Source: Geodermatophilaceae bacterium NBWT11 (GTDB lineage Bacteria; Actinomycetota; Actinomycetes; Mycobacteriales; Geodermatophilaceae). Taken from it: DNA of 64,000 bases. Shown in pieces: positions 23,156 to 31,435 of this stretch. Numbering within the stretch: the stretch's first letter is position 1; every line of letters starts with the position of its first letter. The stretch covers positions 1,860,001 to 1,924,000 of the forward strand of contig CP043652.1 in NCBI GenBank assembly GCA_014218215.1. The letters run 5' to 3'. The notes under the pieces are model-generated. The model made no database searches. It saw only the letters and a list, made by a program, of their open reading frames with translations, and was not told the DNA's origin. Made by a program: the position numbers and the translations under genes.

Positions 23156-23707
23156 GTGGAGTCGTCGCCGGAGGCCGTGCTGACCCGGTTGCGGCCGCTG
23201 CTGCGGGCGGTGCACGAGGCGCTGTCGGCCGGGGTCGCGGTCAGCCACGCGATCCACCGTCAGCACGGCTGGCAGCCCGCCGCCGACCCGCACCTGGACA
23301 GGCAGCTGGTGCGCCGGCACGCGATGGAGCAGCTGCGCCCCTGGTCGGCCTCGATCGGCGAACAGCTCACCTTCGACGTCGGCGACCAGGGCGGGGAGAA
23401 CCTCGGGCTGCCGATGTCCGGGCTGATCGTCAGCACCGACGTCGACGTCCTGCGGGTCTGGCACTCCGCGGACGGCGAACTGCCCCCAGGCGACACCCGG
23501 GCGCTGCAGTCCTTCTACGACCAGTCGCCGGTGCAGCAGACCCAGCTCGTGCTCGAGGGCGCCCCACCGGCCGGCAACCACCTGGCCCTGCTGTGGGCCG
23601 ACCGGGCCGGGGTGCTCAGCCGACTGGAGCTGGTGCGCCCGTGGTGGCGCGGGGGCCGGCACCCCGAGGCCGACTGGCGGGTGGACCTGCTCCGCCAGCC
23701 GGCCTGA
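23156..23707 (+). CDS. Hypothetical protein, last gene of the sulfur operon
   Basis: 183 residues from GTG 23156, 21 bases after the propeller gene. Soluble, mixed alpha/beta, with WQPAADPHLDRQLVRRHAMEQL and GLIVSTDVDVLRVWHSADGELPPGDTRALQSFYDQ. I recognise no family. Its close spacing places it in the same transcript. It converges on the MftD-like gene with a 6-base gap. Confidence 0.6.
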   Translation: MESSPEAVLTRLRPLLRAVHEALSAGVAVSHAIHRQHGWQPAADPHLDRQLVRRHAMEQLRPWSASIGEQLTFDVGDQGGENLGLPMSGLIVSTDVDVLRVWHSADGELPPGDTRALQSFYDQSPVQQTQLVLEGAPPAGNHLALLWADRAGVLSRLELVRPWWRGGRHPEADWRVDLLRQPA

Positions 23708-23713
23708 GGTCGC

Positions 23714-24910
23714 TCAGACCACGTGCTTCTGGTCCGCGGTGCCCAGCACCCGCGGCCAGTTCGCCGGGACGACGACGTCCTCCGGGCGCAGGTCCTTCAC
23801 GTCGCGGTGGCCCAGCCCGAGGACGGCGGAGTCGATGCCGCTGCGCAGGATGTCCAGCACGTTCTCCACGCCGGCCTGCCCGTTGGCGGCCAGGCCCCAC
23901 AGGTAGCCCCGGCCGATCATCGCGGCCTTGGCACCCAGCGCCAGGGCCTTGACGACGTCGGAACCGCGGCGGATGCCACCGTCGGTGACCACCTCGACCT
24001 GGTCGCCGACGGCCTTGGCGATCGCCGGCAGCGCGCGGATCGAGGCCGGGGTGCCGTCGAGGTTGTTGCCGCCGTGGTTGGAGACCGAGATGGCGGTGAC
24101 GCCGGCGTCCACGGCGCGGTGCGCGTCGTCGACCCGCATGACGCCCTTGAGCATGAACGGCCCGCCCCACTGCTCACGCAGCCACTGGACGTCCTCCCAG
24201 GTCGGGAGGGGGGTGCCCATCCACTCGCCGTAGGCGCCGAAGAACGTCGGTGCGGGGCCGCCGCCGGCCGGGGCCAGGTTCGGGGTGGTCAGGTCGGGGA
24301 TCGCCCCGGTCTTGAGCCAGGTGTAGAGCCACTGCGGGCGCAGCGCGACCTCGGGGCCGAACTGCAGCGCCGCCTTGAGGTTCACCTTCTCCGGGATCGC
24401 CGGGGAGCCCCAGTCGCGGCCGTTGGAGAACGACCAGTCCAGGGTCATGATCAGCCCGACGCAGCCGGCCGCGCGGGCCCGCTCCATCCGCTGCACCAGC
24501 ACGTCGCGGGAGCCGACCCAGTACATCTGGAAGAAGGTCTGCGGGCTGGCCGCGGCGACCTCCTCGACGCTCTTGGAGGCGAACGAGCTCAGGCCCATCG
24601 TGATGCCGCGGGCGGCGGCGGCCCGGGCGACGGCGACCTCGCCGTCGGGGTGCACGGCCTGCACGCCGGTCGGGGAGATCATCACCGGCATCGACAGGGG
24701 CTGGCCCATCACCGAGGTGGTGAGGTCGCGCTCGCCCTGCAGCCCGGCCACGTGCGGGGCGAAGCCCAGCTCGGAGTAGGCGCGGGTGTTGTCCTCGATC
24801 GTGTTGCCGCGCTCGGAACCCGCGATCAGGGCCCCGTAGACGGACTTGGGGAGTCGCTTCTTGGCGCGACGCTGCGCCTCGGCGACGGTCTCGAACCACT
24901 GGTTGGCCAT
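23714..24910 (-). CDS. MftD-like FMN-dependent alpha-hydroxy-acid oxidase homologue (pre-mycofactocin synthase type)
   Basis: 398 residues from ATG 24910. The sequence follows pre-mycofactocin synthase MftD from my memory of that family nearly end to end: WFETVAEAQRRAKKRLPKSVYGALI, SPTGVQAVHPDGEVAVARAAAARG, LSSFASKSVEEV, WGGPFMLKGVMRVDDAHRAVDAG, SVSNHGGNNLDGTPASIRALPAI and GLAANGQAGVENVLDILRSGIDSA. FMN binding and the catalytic His of SNHGGN are intact. MftD deaminates and oxidises the AHDP intermediate in mycofactocin synthesis. No mftA, B, C, E or F gene is nearby, so it is either an orphan MftD or a paralogue such as lactate monooxygenase. Confidence 0.85.
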   Translation of the reverse strand: MANQWFETVAEAQRRAKKRLPKSVYGALIAGSERGNTIEDNTRAYSELGFAPHVAGLQGERDLTTSVMGQPLSMPVMISPTGVQAVHPDGEVAVARAAAARGITMGLSSFASKSVEEVAAASPQTFFQMYWVGSRDVLVQRMERARAAGCVGLIMTLDWSFSNGRDWGSPAIPEKVNLKAALQFGPEVALRPQWLYTWLKTGAIPDLTTPNLAPAGGGPAPTFFGAYGEWMGTPLPTWEDVQWLREQWGGPFMLKGVMRVDDAHRAVDAGVTAISVSNHGGNNLDGTPASIRALPAIAKAVGDQVEVVTDGGIRRGSDVVKALALGAKAAMIGRGYLWGLAANGQAGVENVLDILRSGIDSAVLGLGHRDVKDLRPEDVVVPANWPRVLGTADQKHVV

Positions 24911-24970
24911 GGGGTGTCCTCCTCGGGCGGCCGCGGTGCCGCACTGTGCTGTGCGTCTCAGGATGCCCTG

Positions 24971-24985
24971 TGACACTCAGTGCCA
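24971..24985. promoter_or_regulatory. Palindrome upstream of the MftD-like gene
   Basis: TGACACTCAGTGCCA: 7-bp arms around a central base with one mismatch, about 60 bases before the ATG of the mftD-like gene and about 50 bases before the divergent azoreductase start. A candidate operator for one or both genes. The regulator is not in view. Confidence 0.45.
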
Positions 24986-25037
24986 CCACCCCCGGGCAGA
25001 TCCGGTCCGCTCCGGGGCCGATGAGAAGGAGCGCCCC

Positions 25038-25682
25038 GTGCCCCACCTGCTGCACCTCGACGCCTCGGTCGACCCGCGCACGTCGTCCTCACGCCCGGTC
25101 ACCGCGGCCTTCGCCGAGGCGTGGCGCGGGCTGGGTGCCGACCACACGGTCACCCACCGCGACCTGCAGGCCGACCCGCCGCCGCACCTGCCCGACGCCG
25201 CCCTGCACTGGGCCCCGGCCCTGCGCACCCCGGCCGAGACCGGTGCCGAGGTGGACGACGTGGTGCAGCGCGAGCTGCTGGCCGAGCTGCTGGCCGCCGA
25301 CGTCGTCCTGGTCGGCGCGCCGATGTACAACTGGTCGCTGCCCTCCACGCTCAAGGCGTGGGTGGACCACGTGCACGTGCTCGGGACGACGGTGCCCTTC
25401 GGCGAGCTGACCGACCAGCCGCTGGCCGGGCGCACCGCCGTGGTGGTCTCCAGCCGGGGCGCGGGCTACGCGCCGGGCAGCCCGACCGCGGGCATGGACC
25501 ACACGGTGCCGCCGCTGGCGCTGGTGCTCGGCCAGTCCTTCGGGATGACCGTCGAGGTGGTCACCCTGGAGCTGACCCTGGCCGGGCGGGTGCCGGCGAT
25601 GACCGACCTGCAGGCGACGGCGACCGCCCAGCGGGAGGCCGCCGTCACCCGCGTGCAGGAACTGGCCCGCACGCTGGGGTGA
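25038..25682 (+). CDS. FMN-dependent NADH-azoreductase / flavodoxin-like quinone reductase
   Basis: 214 residues from GTG 25038 (GAAGGAG upstream). Flavodoxin-like fold: LLHLDASVDPRTSSSRPVTAAFAEAW, then LAADVVLVGAPMYNWSLPSTLKAWVDHVHVLG (the AzoR FMN-binding PMYNWxxPxxLKxWxD motif) and VVVSSRGAGYAPGSP. These dimeric enzymes reduce azo dyes and quinones with NAD(P)H. Divergent from the mftD-like gene. It could supply reduced flavin to the monooxygenases at 16868-21240, but that is speculation from proximity alone. Confidence 0.88.
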   Translation: MPHLLHLDASVDPRTSSSRPVTAAFAEAWRGLGADHTVTHRDLQADPPPHLPDAALHWAPALRTPAETGAEVDDVVQRELLAELLAADVVLVGAPMYNWSLPSTLKAWVDHVHVLGTTVPFGELTDQPLAGRTAVVVSSRGAGYAPGSPTAGMDHTVPPLALVLGQSFGMTVEVVTLELTLAGRVPAMTDLQATATAQREAAVTRVQELARTLG

Positions 25683-25688
25683 CCCGGG

Positions 25689-25811
25689 TCAGCGGGCCTT
25701 CTGCTTGATCGCGTCGACGGCGCCCTTGAGGCTGGGCTGGGAGGCGTTGGTCTTCGCCTTCTCGACCTTGGGCTTCTTGGTCTCGCGACCGCCCTTGTTC
25801 TTGCCGGCCAT
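25689..25811 (-). CDS. Small Lys-rich protein
   Basis: 40 residues, MAGKNKGGRETKKPKVEKAK at the start and LKGAVDAIKQKAR at the end. Very basic and low in hydrophobic residues, too short for a fold. ATG with GAGGAG upstream (cgaggagtcacc). Similar tiny Lys-rich proteins are found in actinobacteria without a known role. It is convergent with the azoreductase (6-base gap). Confidence 0.7.
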   Translation of the reverse strand: MAGKNKGGRETKKPKVEKAKTNASQPSLKGAVDAIKQKAR

Positions 25812-25913
25812 GGTGACTCCTCGCCACCGGCGGACCGGCGGTCGGTTGCGGAGCTCGGTCCGAGGTGGCGTGCGCCTGCGGCTGGACCGACGACGCTACG
25901 CGCCCACGACGCA

Positions 25914-25950
25914 GCGCAGCCCGCCCCGGTCGGACCGGGACGGGCTGCGC
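25914..25950. terminator. GC hairpin downstream of the PRC-barrel gene
   Basis: GCGCAGCCCG and CGGGCTGCGC are exact inverted arms separated by inner CCCGGTC/GACCGGG pairs, giving a stem of about 17 bp with one bulge. It lies about 40 bases past the stop of the minus-strand PRC-barrel gene and before the small Lys-rich gene, so it should end the PRC-barrel transcript. Confidence 0.75.
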
Positions 25951-25991
25951 GGGCGTGCTGGTGGTGCTGGCGTTCGGGGGGGGGTGCTGGG

Positions 25992-26936
25992 TCAGCGGGT
26001 GGTGCCGCGACCGTCGGTGCCACGGGTCGTGTCGACACCGTCCTGCACCTGCTCGATCTCCTCGTGCGCGACGTCGGCCTGCACGCGCTGCTCCTCGGTG
26101 ACGGTCTCGGTGCCCAGGCGGACCCGCTCGACCGGCACGGTCTCCTTCTCCACGACGGGACGCTCGGCGTGCAGCGTCACCTCGTGCTCCTCCTCGGTGA
26201 GGTTGCCACCGGAGAGGGCGGAGTCGCGGTTGGCGTCGGTGATCGGCTCGCGCTCGACCCGGACCTCCTCGTGCGTGACCGGGACGGTGCGGGTGACGTT
26301 CTCGGTGACGACGTGCTTGCGCAGACGCGCCCGACCGGTCTCCACGGCCTCGGTGCCGACGGACAGCCGCTCCTCGGAGCGGGTCATCGCGTCGTCGGTG
26401 GTCGGGCCGGAGGTGTCGCGGCCCACGGTGCCGGCGTCGTTGCGGGTACCGGTGAGGGTGCTGTCGTGGTCCTCGGTGGACCGGGCGGCGTGCTGGCCGC
26501 GGTCGTCGAGGTCGTCACCGAGGCGGGCGGTGCCACCGTCGGTGCGGGTGCCACGGTCGTCGAGGTCGTTGCCCACGCGGGTGGTGTCCGTGGTGGTGGT
26601 CGTCGTGTTCGACGAGGTGTTGTTGTCGGCGAAGCCGTAGTGGCGGTACAGCTCCTGCTCCTCCTCGGGGGAGAGGTGCTGGTCGGCGTCGACCTTGGGG
26701 GCGTCCTTGACGGCGGCCTTGCTCACGGGGACGCGGACGCCACCGTCGGCGAGGTCGGCGTCACGCAGCGGGACGAAGGTGGACTTCGTGCCGAAGAGGC
26801 CGGTCTTGACGGTGACCCACTCGGGGTTGCCGCTCTGGTCGTCGAGGAAGACCTCGGACGCGGTGCCGATCTTGTCGCCGTCGGCGTCGTAGACGTCGCT
26901 GCCGATGACCTGGTCGATGCTGTTGGTGTCGATCAC
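25992..26936 (-). CDS. PRC-barrel domain protein with C-terminal DUF2382 (YsnF-like stress protein)
   Basis: 314 residues from GTG 26936, CGAGGAG upstream. Residues 1-75 are a PRC barrel (VIGSDVYDADGDKIGTASEVFLDD). Residues 110-170 are a low-complexity Asn/Thr/Asp linker with two near repeats of DLDDRG. Residues about 180-300 are DUF2382: SEERLSVGTEAVETGRARLRKHVV, TVPVTHEEVRVEREPI, and EEEHEVTLHAERPVVEKETVPVERVRLGTE. In Bacillus and actinobacteria such proteins are general-stress proteins of unknown activity. A second DUF2382 protein is encoded at 40105. Confidence 0.88.
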   Translation of the reverse strand: MIDTNSIDQVIGSDVYDADGDKIGTASEVFLDDQSGNPEWVTVKTGLFGTKSTFVPLRDADLADGGVRVPVSKAAVKDAPKVDADQHLSPEEEQELYRHYGFADNNTSSNTTTTTTDTTRVGNDLDDRGTRTDGGTARLGDDLDDRGQHAARSTEDHDSTLTGTRNDAGTVGRDTSGPTTDDAMTRSEERLSVGTEAVETGRARLRKHVVTENVTRTVPVTHEEVRVEREPITDANRDSALSGGNLTEEEHEVTLHAERPVVEKETVPVERVRLGTETVTEEQRVQADVAHEEIEQVQDGVDTTRGTDGRGTTR

Positions 26937-27032
26937 AGTGGAGCTCCTCGTGTCGGTGCGTGGGGGGTGTTGTGCAAGCTCTCTCCACCACTGCCCGACG
27001 AGCCGGGAGGTGGAAACGGCCGGTTCCGGTCC

Positions 27033-27047
27033 ACGTTTCCCAAACAC
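27033..27047. promoter_or_regulatory. Near-palindrome between PRC-barrel and DUF3097 genes
   Basis: ACGTTTcccAAACAC, a 6-3-6 inverted repeat with one mismatch, in the 165-bp divergent gap (26937-27101). No clear -35/-10 could be assigned. It could be an operator for the stress gene. Confidence 0.3.
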
Positions 27048-27101
27048 CGTCCGGGCGTGTCGTTCCGCCGGCTCCCTGCGCCCGCTGCGGAGACTCGGTC
27101 G

Positions 27102-27911
27102 GTGCCTCCTCGCTCCCCGTACGACTCGCTCGTGCACCCGCGCACCCAGAAGAAGCCGCTCCCCCAGGTGGAGGCGGAGAAGGACCTGGTGGTCGAGGAC
27201 CCCAGCTCGGGGTTCGTCGGTGCCGTGGTCCGCTGCGAGAAGGACGTCGTCCACCTCGAGGACCGCTTCGGCCGGGTGAAGGGCTACCCGCTGGGCCCGG
27301 GGTTCTGGGTGGAGGGACGCCCGGTGGTGCTGGTGCGCCCGAAGAACCCGGCCGCGGCCGGGTCGGCCCGCAGCGCCTCGGGGTCGACCTACGTCGCCGG
27401 CGCCCGGGCCCGGGTGGCCCGCGAGGGCCGGATCTACGTCGAGGGCAAGCACGACGCCGAACTGGTGGAGAAGGTCTGGGGCCACGACCTGCGCATCGAG
27501 GGCGTGGTGGTCGAGCCGCTGCACGGCGTGGACGACCTGCCCGGCATCGTGAAGGAGTTCCGCCCCTCGTCGGGTCGCCGACTCGGGGTGCTGGTGGACC
27601 ACCTGGTCACCGGCTCCAAGGAGACCCGGATCGCCGCCCAGGTCACCGGCGCGCACGCCCTCGTCGTGGGCCACCCGTTCATCGACGTCTGGGAGGCGGT
27701 CAAGCCCTCGGTCGTCGGCATCCGCGCCTGGCCGACCGTCCCGAGGGGCGAGGACTGGAAGGGCGGGGTCTGTCGCCGGCTGGGCTGGGAGGACGACACC
27801 GGCTACGTCTGGGCCCAGCGCATCCTCGCCCGCGTGCAGACCTGGACAGACCTCGAGCCGGCACTGATCGGCCGGGTCGAGGAGCTCATCGACTTCGTCA
27901 CCACGGACTGA
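27102..27911 (+). CDS. DUF3097 family protein
   Basis: 269 residues from GTG 27102. The family pattern is clear: KDLVVEDPSSGFVGAVVRCEKDVVHLEDRFGRVKGYPL, then ARVAREGRIYVEGKHDAELVEKVWGHDLRIEGVVVEPLHG, GVLVDHLVTGSKETRIAAQV and GHPFIDVWEAVKP. YVEGKHD and LVDH resemble acidic residues of a TOPRIM-like fold, so it may bind metal and nucleic acid; that is an inference. DUF3097 is nearly universal in actinobacteria and uncharacterised. Followed by a terminator shared with the aldo/keto reductase. Confidence 0.88.
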   Translation: MPPRSPYDSLVHPRTQKKPLPQVEAEKDLVVEDPSSGFVGAVVRCEKDVVHLEDRFGRVKGYPLGPGFWVEGRPVVLVRPKNPAAAGSARSASGSTYVAGARARVAREGRIYVEGKHDAELVEKVWGHDLRIEGVVVEPLHGVDDLPGIVKEFRPSSGRRLGVLVDHLVTGSKETRIAAQVTGAHALVVGHPFIDVWEAVKPSVVGIRAWPTVPRGEDWKGGVCRRLGWEDDTGYVWAQRILARVQTWTDLEPALIGRVEELIDFVTTD

Positions 27912-27924
27912 CCCGGACGCACGA

Positions 27925-27953
27925 GAGCCCGCCCCCGGGTCGGGGACGGGCTC
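27925..27953. terminator. Bidirectional terminator
   Basis: GAGCCCGCCCCCGGG and the downstream CGGGGACGGGCTC form a GC stem of about 12 bp with one mismatch, between the convergent DUF3097 and aldo/keto reductase genes, right after the DUF3097 stop. Confidence 0.7.
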
Positions 27954-27986
27954 CGTGTCACGCATGGCGGCCTCGGCCGCCGGTGA

Positions 27987-28823
27987 TCAGCTCGGGATCA
28001 TGTTGAACGTGTCCGGGTCGGGGCCGGTCCGCTCGTCCCGGTTGAGCGCGGAGATTGAGGTCATGTCGTCCTGCGACAGCTCGAAGTCGAAGAGCGCGAA
28101 GTTCTCCTCGACGCGGCTGCGGGTGACCGACTTGGGGAACACGATGTCGCCGCGCTGGATCGCCCAGCGGAGGGTGACCTGCGCGGGGGTGCGGTGTACG
28201 CGCTCGGCGACGCGGACGATCGCCGGGTCGTCGAGGACCTTGCCCTGGGCGATGGGCGACCAGGCCTCGGTCAGGATGCCGCGCTCGGCGTTGTAGCCGC
28301 GCAGCTCCTCCTGGGACAGGTAGGGGTGCACCTCGATCTGGTTGACCGCCGGGGTGACGTCGGCCTGGTCGCGCAGCTTGTTGAGGTGGTTGCTCTGGAA
28401 GTTCGAGACGCCGATCGCGCGGGCCTTGCCGTCGCGGTAGAGCTGCTCCATGCCCTTCCAGGTCTCGACGAAGTCGATGTCGATGCCCGGCAGCGGCCAG
28501 TGGATCAGGAACAGGTCGACCCGGTCCATCTGCAGGTCGGCCAGGGTCTGGTCGATCGCCTTCGCCACGTCGGCCTCGGCGTGGAAGCCGTTGTTCAGCT
28601 TCGAGGTGATGAAGACGTCGTCGCGGGAGAGACCGGAGTCGCGGAAGCCCTCGCCGACCTCCTTCTCGTTGCCGTACATCTCGGCGGTGTCGATGTGCCG
28701 GTAGCCGACCTCGAGGGCGGTCTTCACGGCCTCACGGGTGTTCTCGGGCTCGATCTGGTAGGTGCCGAAGCCCAGCTGGGGGATCTCGACGCCGTTGTTC
28801 AGGGTGATCATGGGGATGGCCAT
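27987..28823 (-). CDS. Aldo/keto reductase (2,5-diketo-D-gluconate reductase type)
   Basis: 278 residues from ATG 28823. The family features are GVEIPQLGFGTYQI, then VGYRHIDTAEMYGNEKEVG (Asp, Tyr), FITSKLNNG (Lys) and DLFLIHWPL (His), giving the catalytic tetrad; FPKSVTRSRVEENF binds the 2'-phosphate of NADPH. The reaction is NADPH-dependent reduction of aldehydes or ketones; the sugar or substrate is not determined. It stands as a single gene. Confidence 0.92.
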   Translation of the reverse strand: MAIPMITLNNGVEIPQLGFGTYQIEPENTREAVKTALEVGYRHIDTAEMYGNEKEVGEGFRDSGLSRDDVFITSKLNNGFHAEADVAKAIDQTLADLQMDRVDLFLIHWPLPGIDIDFVETWKGMEQLYRDGKARAIGVSNFQSNHLNKLRDQADVTPAVNQIEVHPYLSQEELRGYNAERGILTEAWSPIAQGKVLDDPAIVRVAERVHRTPAQVTLRWAIQRGDIVFPKSVTRSRVEENFALFDFELSQDDMTSISALNRDERTGPDPDTFNMIPS

Positions 28824-28921
28824 GGGTCTCCTCCTCGTGGTGGTGCGGATGCGGGTGGGGCACGACGCCACAGGCGCGGCCACTCTCTCTCGCACTACCC
28901 GGTCGTGCAGCGCTCAACCGG

Positions 28922-30106
28922 TCAGAAGTAGTCGAGCAGCTCGGCGCGGGGTCCGCAGGCGAGCAGGTCCAGCGCCGCCGGGTCGCCGCTGCCGCCGGCC
29001 AGCCCGGTCTGGGCGAGCGCGCGGCCACCGGTCGCCGCGCAGTACAGGACGGCGAAGCCCCGCACGTCGAGCCACAGGTCGGGTTCGGTCGCGGCACGCC
29101 GGAGGGTGGCCGCCCCGTCGGCGACCTCGAGCTCCCAGTCCCCCGCGTTCCAGGGGGCGACGTCGTCCCGCAGCCGGAAGGCGACGCGACCGGTCGCGTG
29201 CGCCGGCCAGCCCCGGTCGGCCACGGCGCGGACGACGTCGACCGGGCGGTGCATCCACGCCCTGGCCGAGCCGGCCGACGCCCGCTCCAGCGGCAGCACC
29301 GTGGAGAACACGTCGCCGGCCAGCAGCGGGACCCGCACCGCGCGCGTCACCGTGGTCCAGCCGGCGAGCACGCCGACCAGGGCACGGGCGGCGTCCGGGG
29401 TGGTGGCCAGCAGGTGGTGCACGTCGAGCTTGGACTCGACGCCGTACCCGGTGCCCCGGCCGAACACGAGCGCGCCGACCAGCAGGTCGCCGTCGAACAC
29501 CAGGGACAGCGCGTCGACGCCCTCGGGCAACGGGGTGTCCGGGGCCTCGTCGAAGTGCCCGCCGCGGCGGGTGAGCAGCCCCTGCCGCTGCCGGGCGACC
29601 CGCTCGTACAGCTCGGTGACCAGCGGCAGCTCGTCGGGCTCCCCCGGCCGCACGGTCAGCCCGTCGACGGCCCGGGTGCGCGGCAGGGCGGCGGTGTCCA
29701 GCTCGGTCGCACCGAGGGACCCGGCAACCTCCCAGCCCAGGGACCGGTAGACCGCCGACACGGTCGGGTAGAGCGCGCTGACCGCGGCGCCCCGCTCCCG
29801 GGCGCGCACCAGCAGCTCGGTGAGCAGCTGCCGGGCCACCCCGCCGCCGCGGGTCTCGGGCCGGACGGCGACCCCGCTGACGTCCGCAGCGACCACCCGC
29901 CGGCCGCCCCACCACTGCTCGTGGGCGACGTCGACGACCTTGCCGACCAACGTGCCGCGCTCGTCGAAGGCGCCCAGCCGGGTCATCCCGGGCACCACCC
30001 GCAGCGCCCGGGCCGGCGCCTCGGCGGGGCCGCCGAAGGCCATCCGGCCCAGCGCCCAGGAGGCGGGCAGCTCGTCGGCGGTCAGCTCGCGGAGGGTGAG
30101 AGGCAC
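28922..30106 (-). CDS. Eis-type GNAT acetyltransferase with sterol-carrier-like domain
   Basis: 394 residues from GTG 30106. N-terminal GNAT (VSGVAVRPETRGGGVARQLLTELLVRARERG), central second GNAT lobe, and C-terminal SCP2-like part (WELEVADGAATLRRAATEPDLWLDVRGFAVLYCAATGG) ending with the free C-terminal Phe (LLDYF) that Eis enzymes use as catalytic base. Eis hexamers acetylate aminoglycosides and proteins at several Lys or amine sites. Its start is 13 bases after the MFS stop, so the two are probably one operon; this could be export plus modification of a toxic amine. Confidence 0.88.
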   Translation of the reverse strand: MPLTLRELTADELPASWALGRMAFGGPAEAPARALRVVPGMTRLGAFDERGTLVGKVVDVAHEQWWGGRRVVAADVSGVAVRPETRGGGVARQLLTELLVRARERGAAVSALYPTVSAVYRSLGWEVAGSLGATELDTAALPRTRAVDGLTVRPGEPDELPLVTELYERVARQRQGLLTRRGGHFDEAPDTPLPEGVDALSLVFDGDLLVGALVFGRGTGYGVESKLDVHHLLATTPDAARALVGVLAGWTTVTRAVRVPLLAGDVFSTVLPLERASAGSARAWMHRPVDVVRAVADRGWPAHATGRVAFRLRDDVAPWNAGDWELEVADGAATLRRAATEPDLWLDVRGFAVLYCAATGGRALAQTGLAGGSGDPAALDLLACGPRAELLDYF

Positions 30107-30119
30107 GTGCCCGACCCTC

Positions 30120-31337
30120 TCAGGCCGCCACGCGCTCCCGGTCGGGACGTCGCAGCACGACCGCGCCCACCAGTGCCAGCACCCCCGCAGCAGCGGCGCC
30201 CAGGGCCGGCACGAGGAAGGCGTCCTGGGCGCCCCAGGCGTCCACCGCGGCACCGGCCAGCGCCGCGCCGCCGGTGACGCCGAGGGTGAGTCCGGTCGAC
30301 GTCCAGGTCAGGCCCTCGTTGAGCGCCCGGCGGTCGACCCGGCTCTCCACCAGCGACATCCCGGCGACCAGCACCGGGGCGATGGCCAGCCCGGCGAGGA
30401 ACGCCGCGGCCACCAACCAGGGCAGGGAACCGACCAGTAGCAGACCCTGCGCGGCGACGCCGAAGAAGACCGCGCACGCCACGAACCGGGTGACCAGCGT
30501 GCCGGGCAGCCGGACCACGCCGTAGGCCAGCCCGGAGACCAGGCTGCCCCCGGCGTAGGCGGCCAGCGCCACGCCGGCCAGCACCGGGGCGCCCTGCACC
30601 TCGGCGAACCCGACGACCACGACGTCCATCGCGCCGAACACGGTGCCCACCGCGAGGTAGGCGGTGGCGACGACGACCAGGGTCGGGCTGAGCACCGACG
30701 TGCGGGAGCGGCGCTCGCCGGGCGCGGTCTCGGCGACCGGGGGCTGGGTGGCCTCCTGGCGGGCCAGCCAGAACGCCCCGGACACCCCCACCAGCAGCCC
30801 GACCACGAAACCGGCCGGCGGGGCCACCAGCGCAGCCAGGAAGGTGATCGAGGGCGGTCCGACGACGAAGACGACCTCGTCGACGACGGACTCGAAGGCG
30901 AACGCGGTCTGCCGGTCGTCGGCGTCCTCCAGGGCGTGGGACCAGCGGGCCCGGACGGCGGCGCCCACGTTGGCCCCGCACGCCCCGGCCAGGGCGGCGA
31001 GCACGAACCAGGACCAGCGCGGGGCGTCGAGCACCACCGCGGAGGCGAAGGAGAGCCCGAGCACCAGGTAGGCGATCGAGGCCCAGACCAGCACCCGGCC
31101 CTGGCCGAGCCGGTCCATGCCGCGGGCCCACTGCGGGCTGCCGACGGCGAAGGCCAGCGACAGCGTGCCGGCCACGGCCCCGGCCAGGCCGTAGCTGCCG
31201 GTCTCGCCGGCGACGAGGAGCACCGAGCCCAGGCCGACGGTGGACATCGGCACCCGGGCCAACCAGCCGGCGAAGGAGAAGGCCCTCGAGCCGGGGACGG
31301 TGAAGATGCGGGCGTACGGGGAGAACGGGTTGAGCAC
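30120..31337 (-). CDS. Major facilitator superfamily transporter
   Basis: 405 residues from GTG 31337. About 12 membrane segments with a longer cytoplasmic loop after segment 6 (QEATQPPVAETAPGERRSRTS). The first loop has a charged motif WARGMDRLGQGRVLVW like MFS motif A. It resembles putative drug/metabolite exporters of actinobacteria; the substrate is unknown. Upstream of, and probably co-transcribed with, the Eis-like gene. Confidence 0.88.
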   Translation of the reverse strand: MLNPFSPYARIFTVPGSRAFSFAGWLARVPMSTVGLGSVLLVAGETGSYGLAGAVAGTLSLAFAVGSPQWARGMDRLGQGRVLVWASIAYLVLGLSFASAVVLDAPRWSWFVLAALAGACGANVGAAVRARWSHALEDADDRQTAFAFESVVDEVVFVVGPPSITFLAALVAPPAGFVVGLLVGVSGAFWLARQEATQPPVAETAPGERRSRTSVLSPTLVVVATAYLAVGTVFGAMDVVVVGFAEVQGAPVLAGVALAAYAGGSLVSGLAYGVVRLPGTLVTRFVACAVFFGVAAQGLLLVGSLPWLVAAAFLAGLAIAPVLVAGMSLVESRVDRRALNEGLTWTSTGLTLGVTGGAALAGAAVDAWGAQDAFLVPALGAAAAGVLALVGAVVLRRPDRERVAA

Positions 31338-31435
31338 GGGATCGATCTCGACTTCCTGGCCACAGGCGGAGACAAGGGGGCTTGCCGGACTCCCGGGTGG
31401 CAGCCCGATCGTAGGGGGCGGGGCAGGATGCCGGC

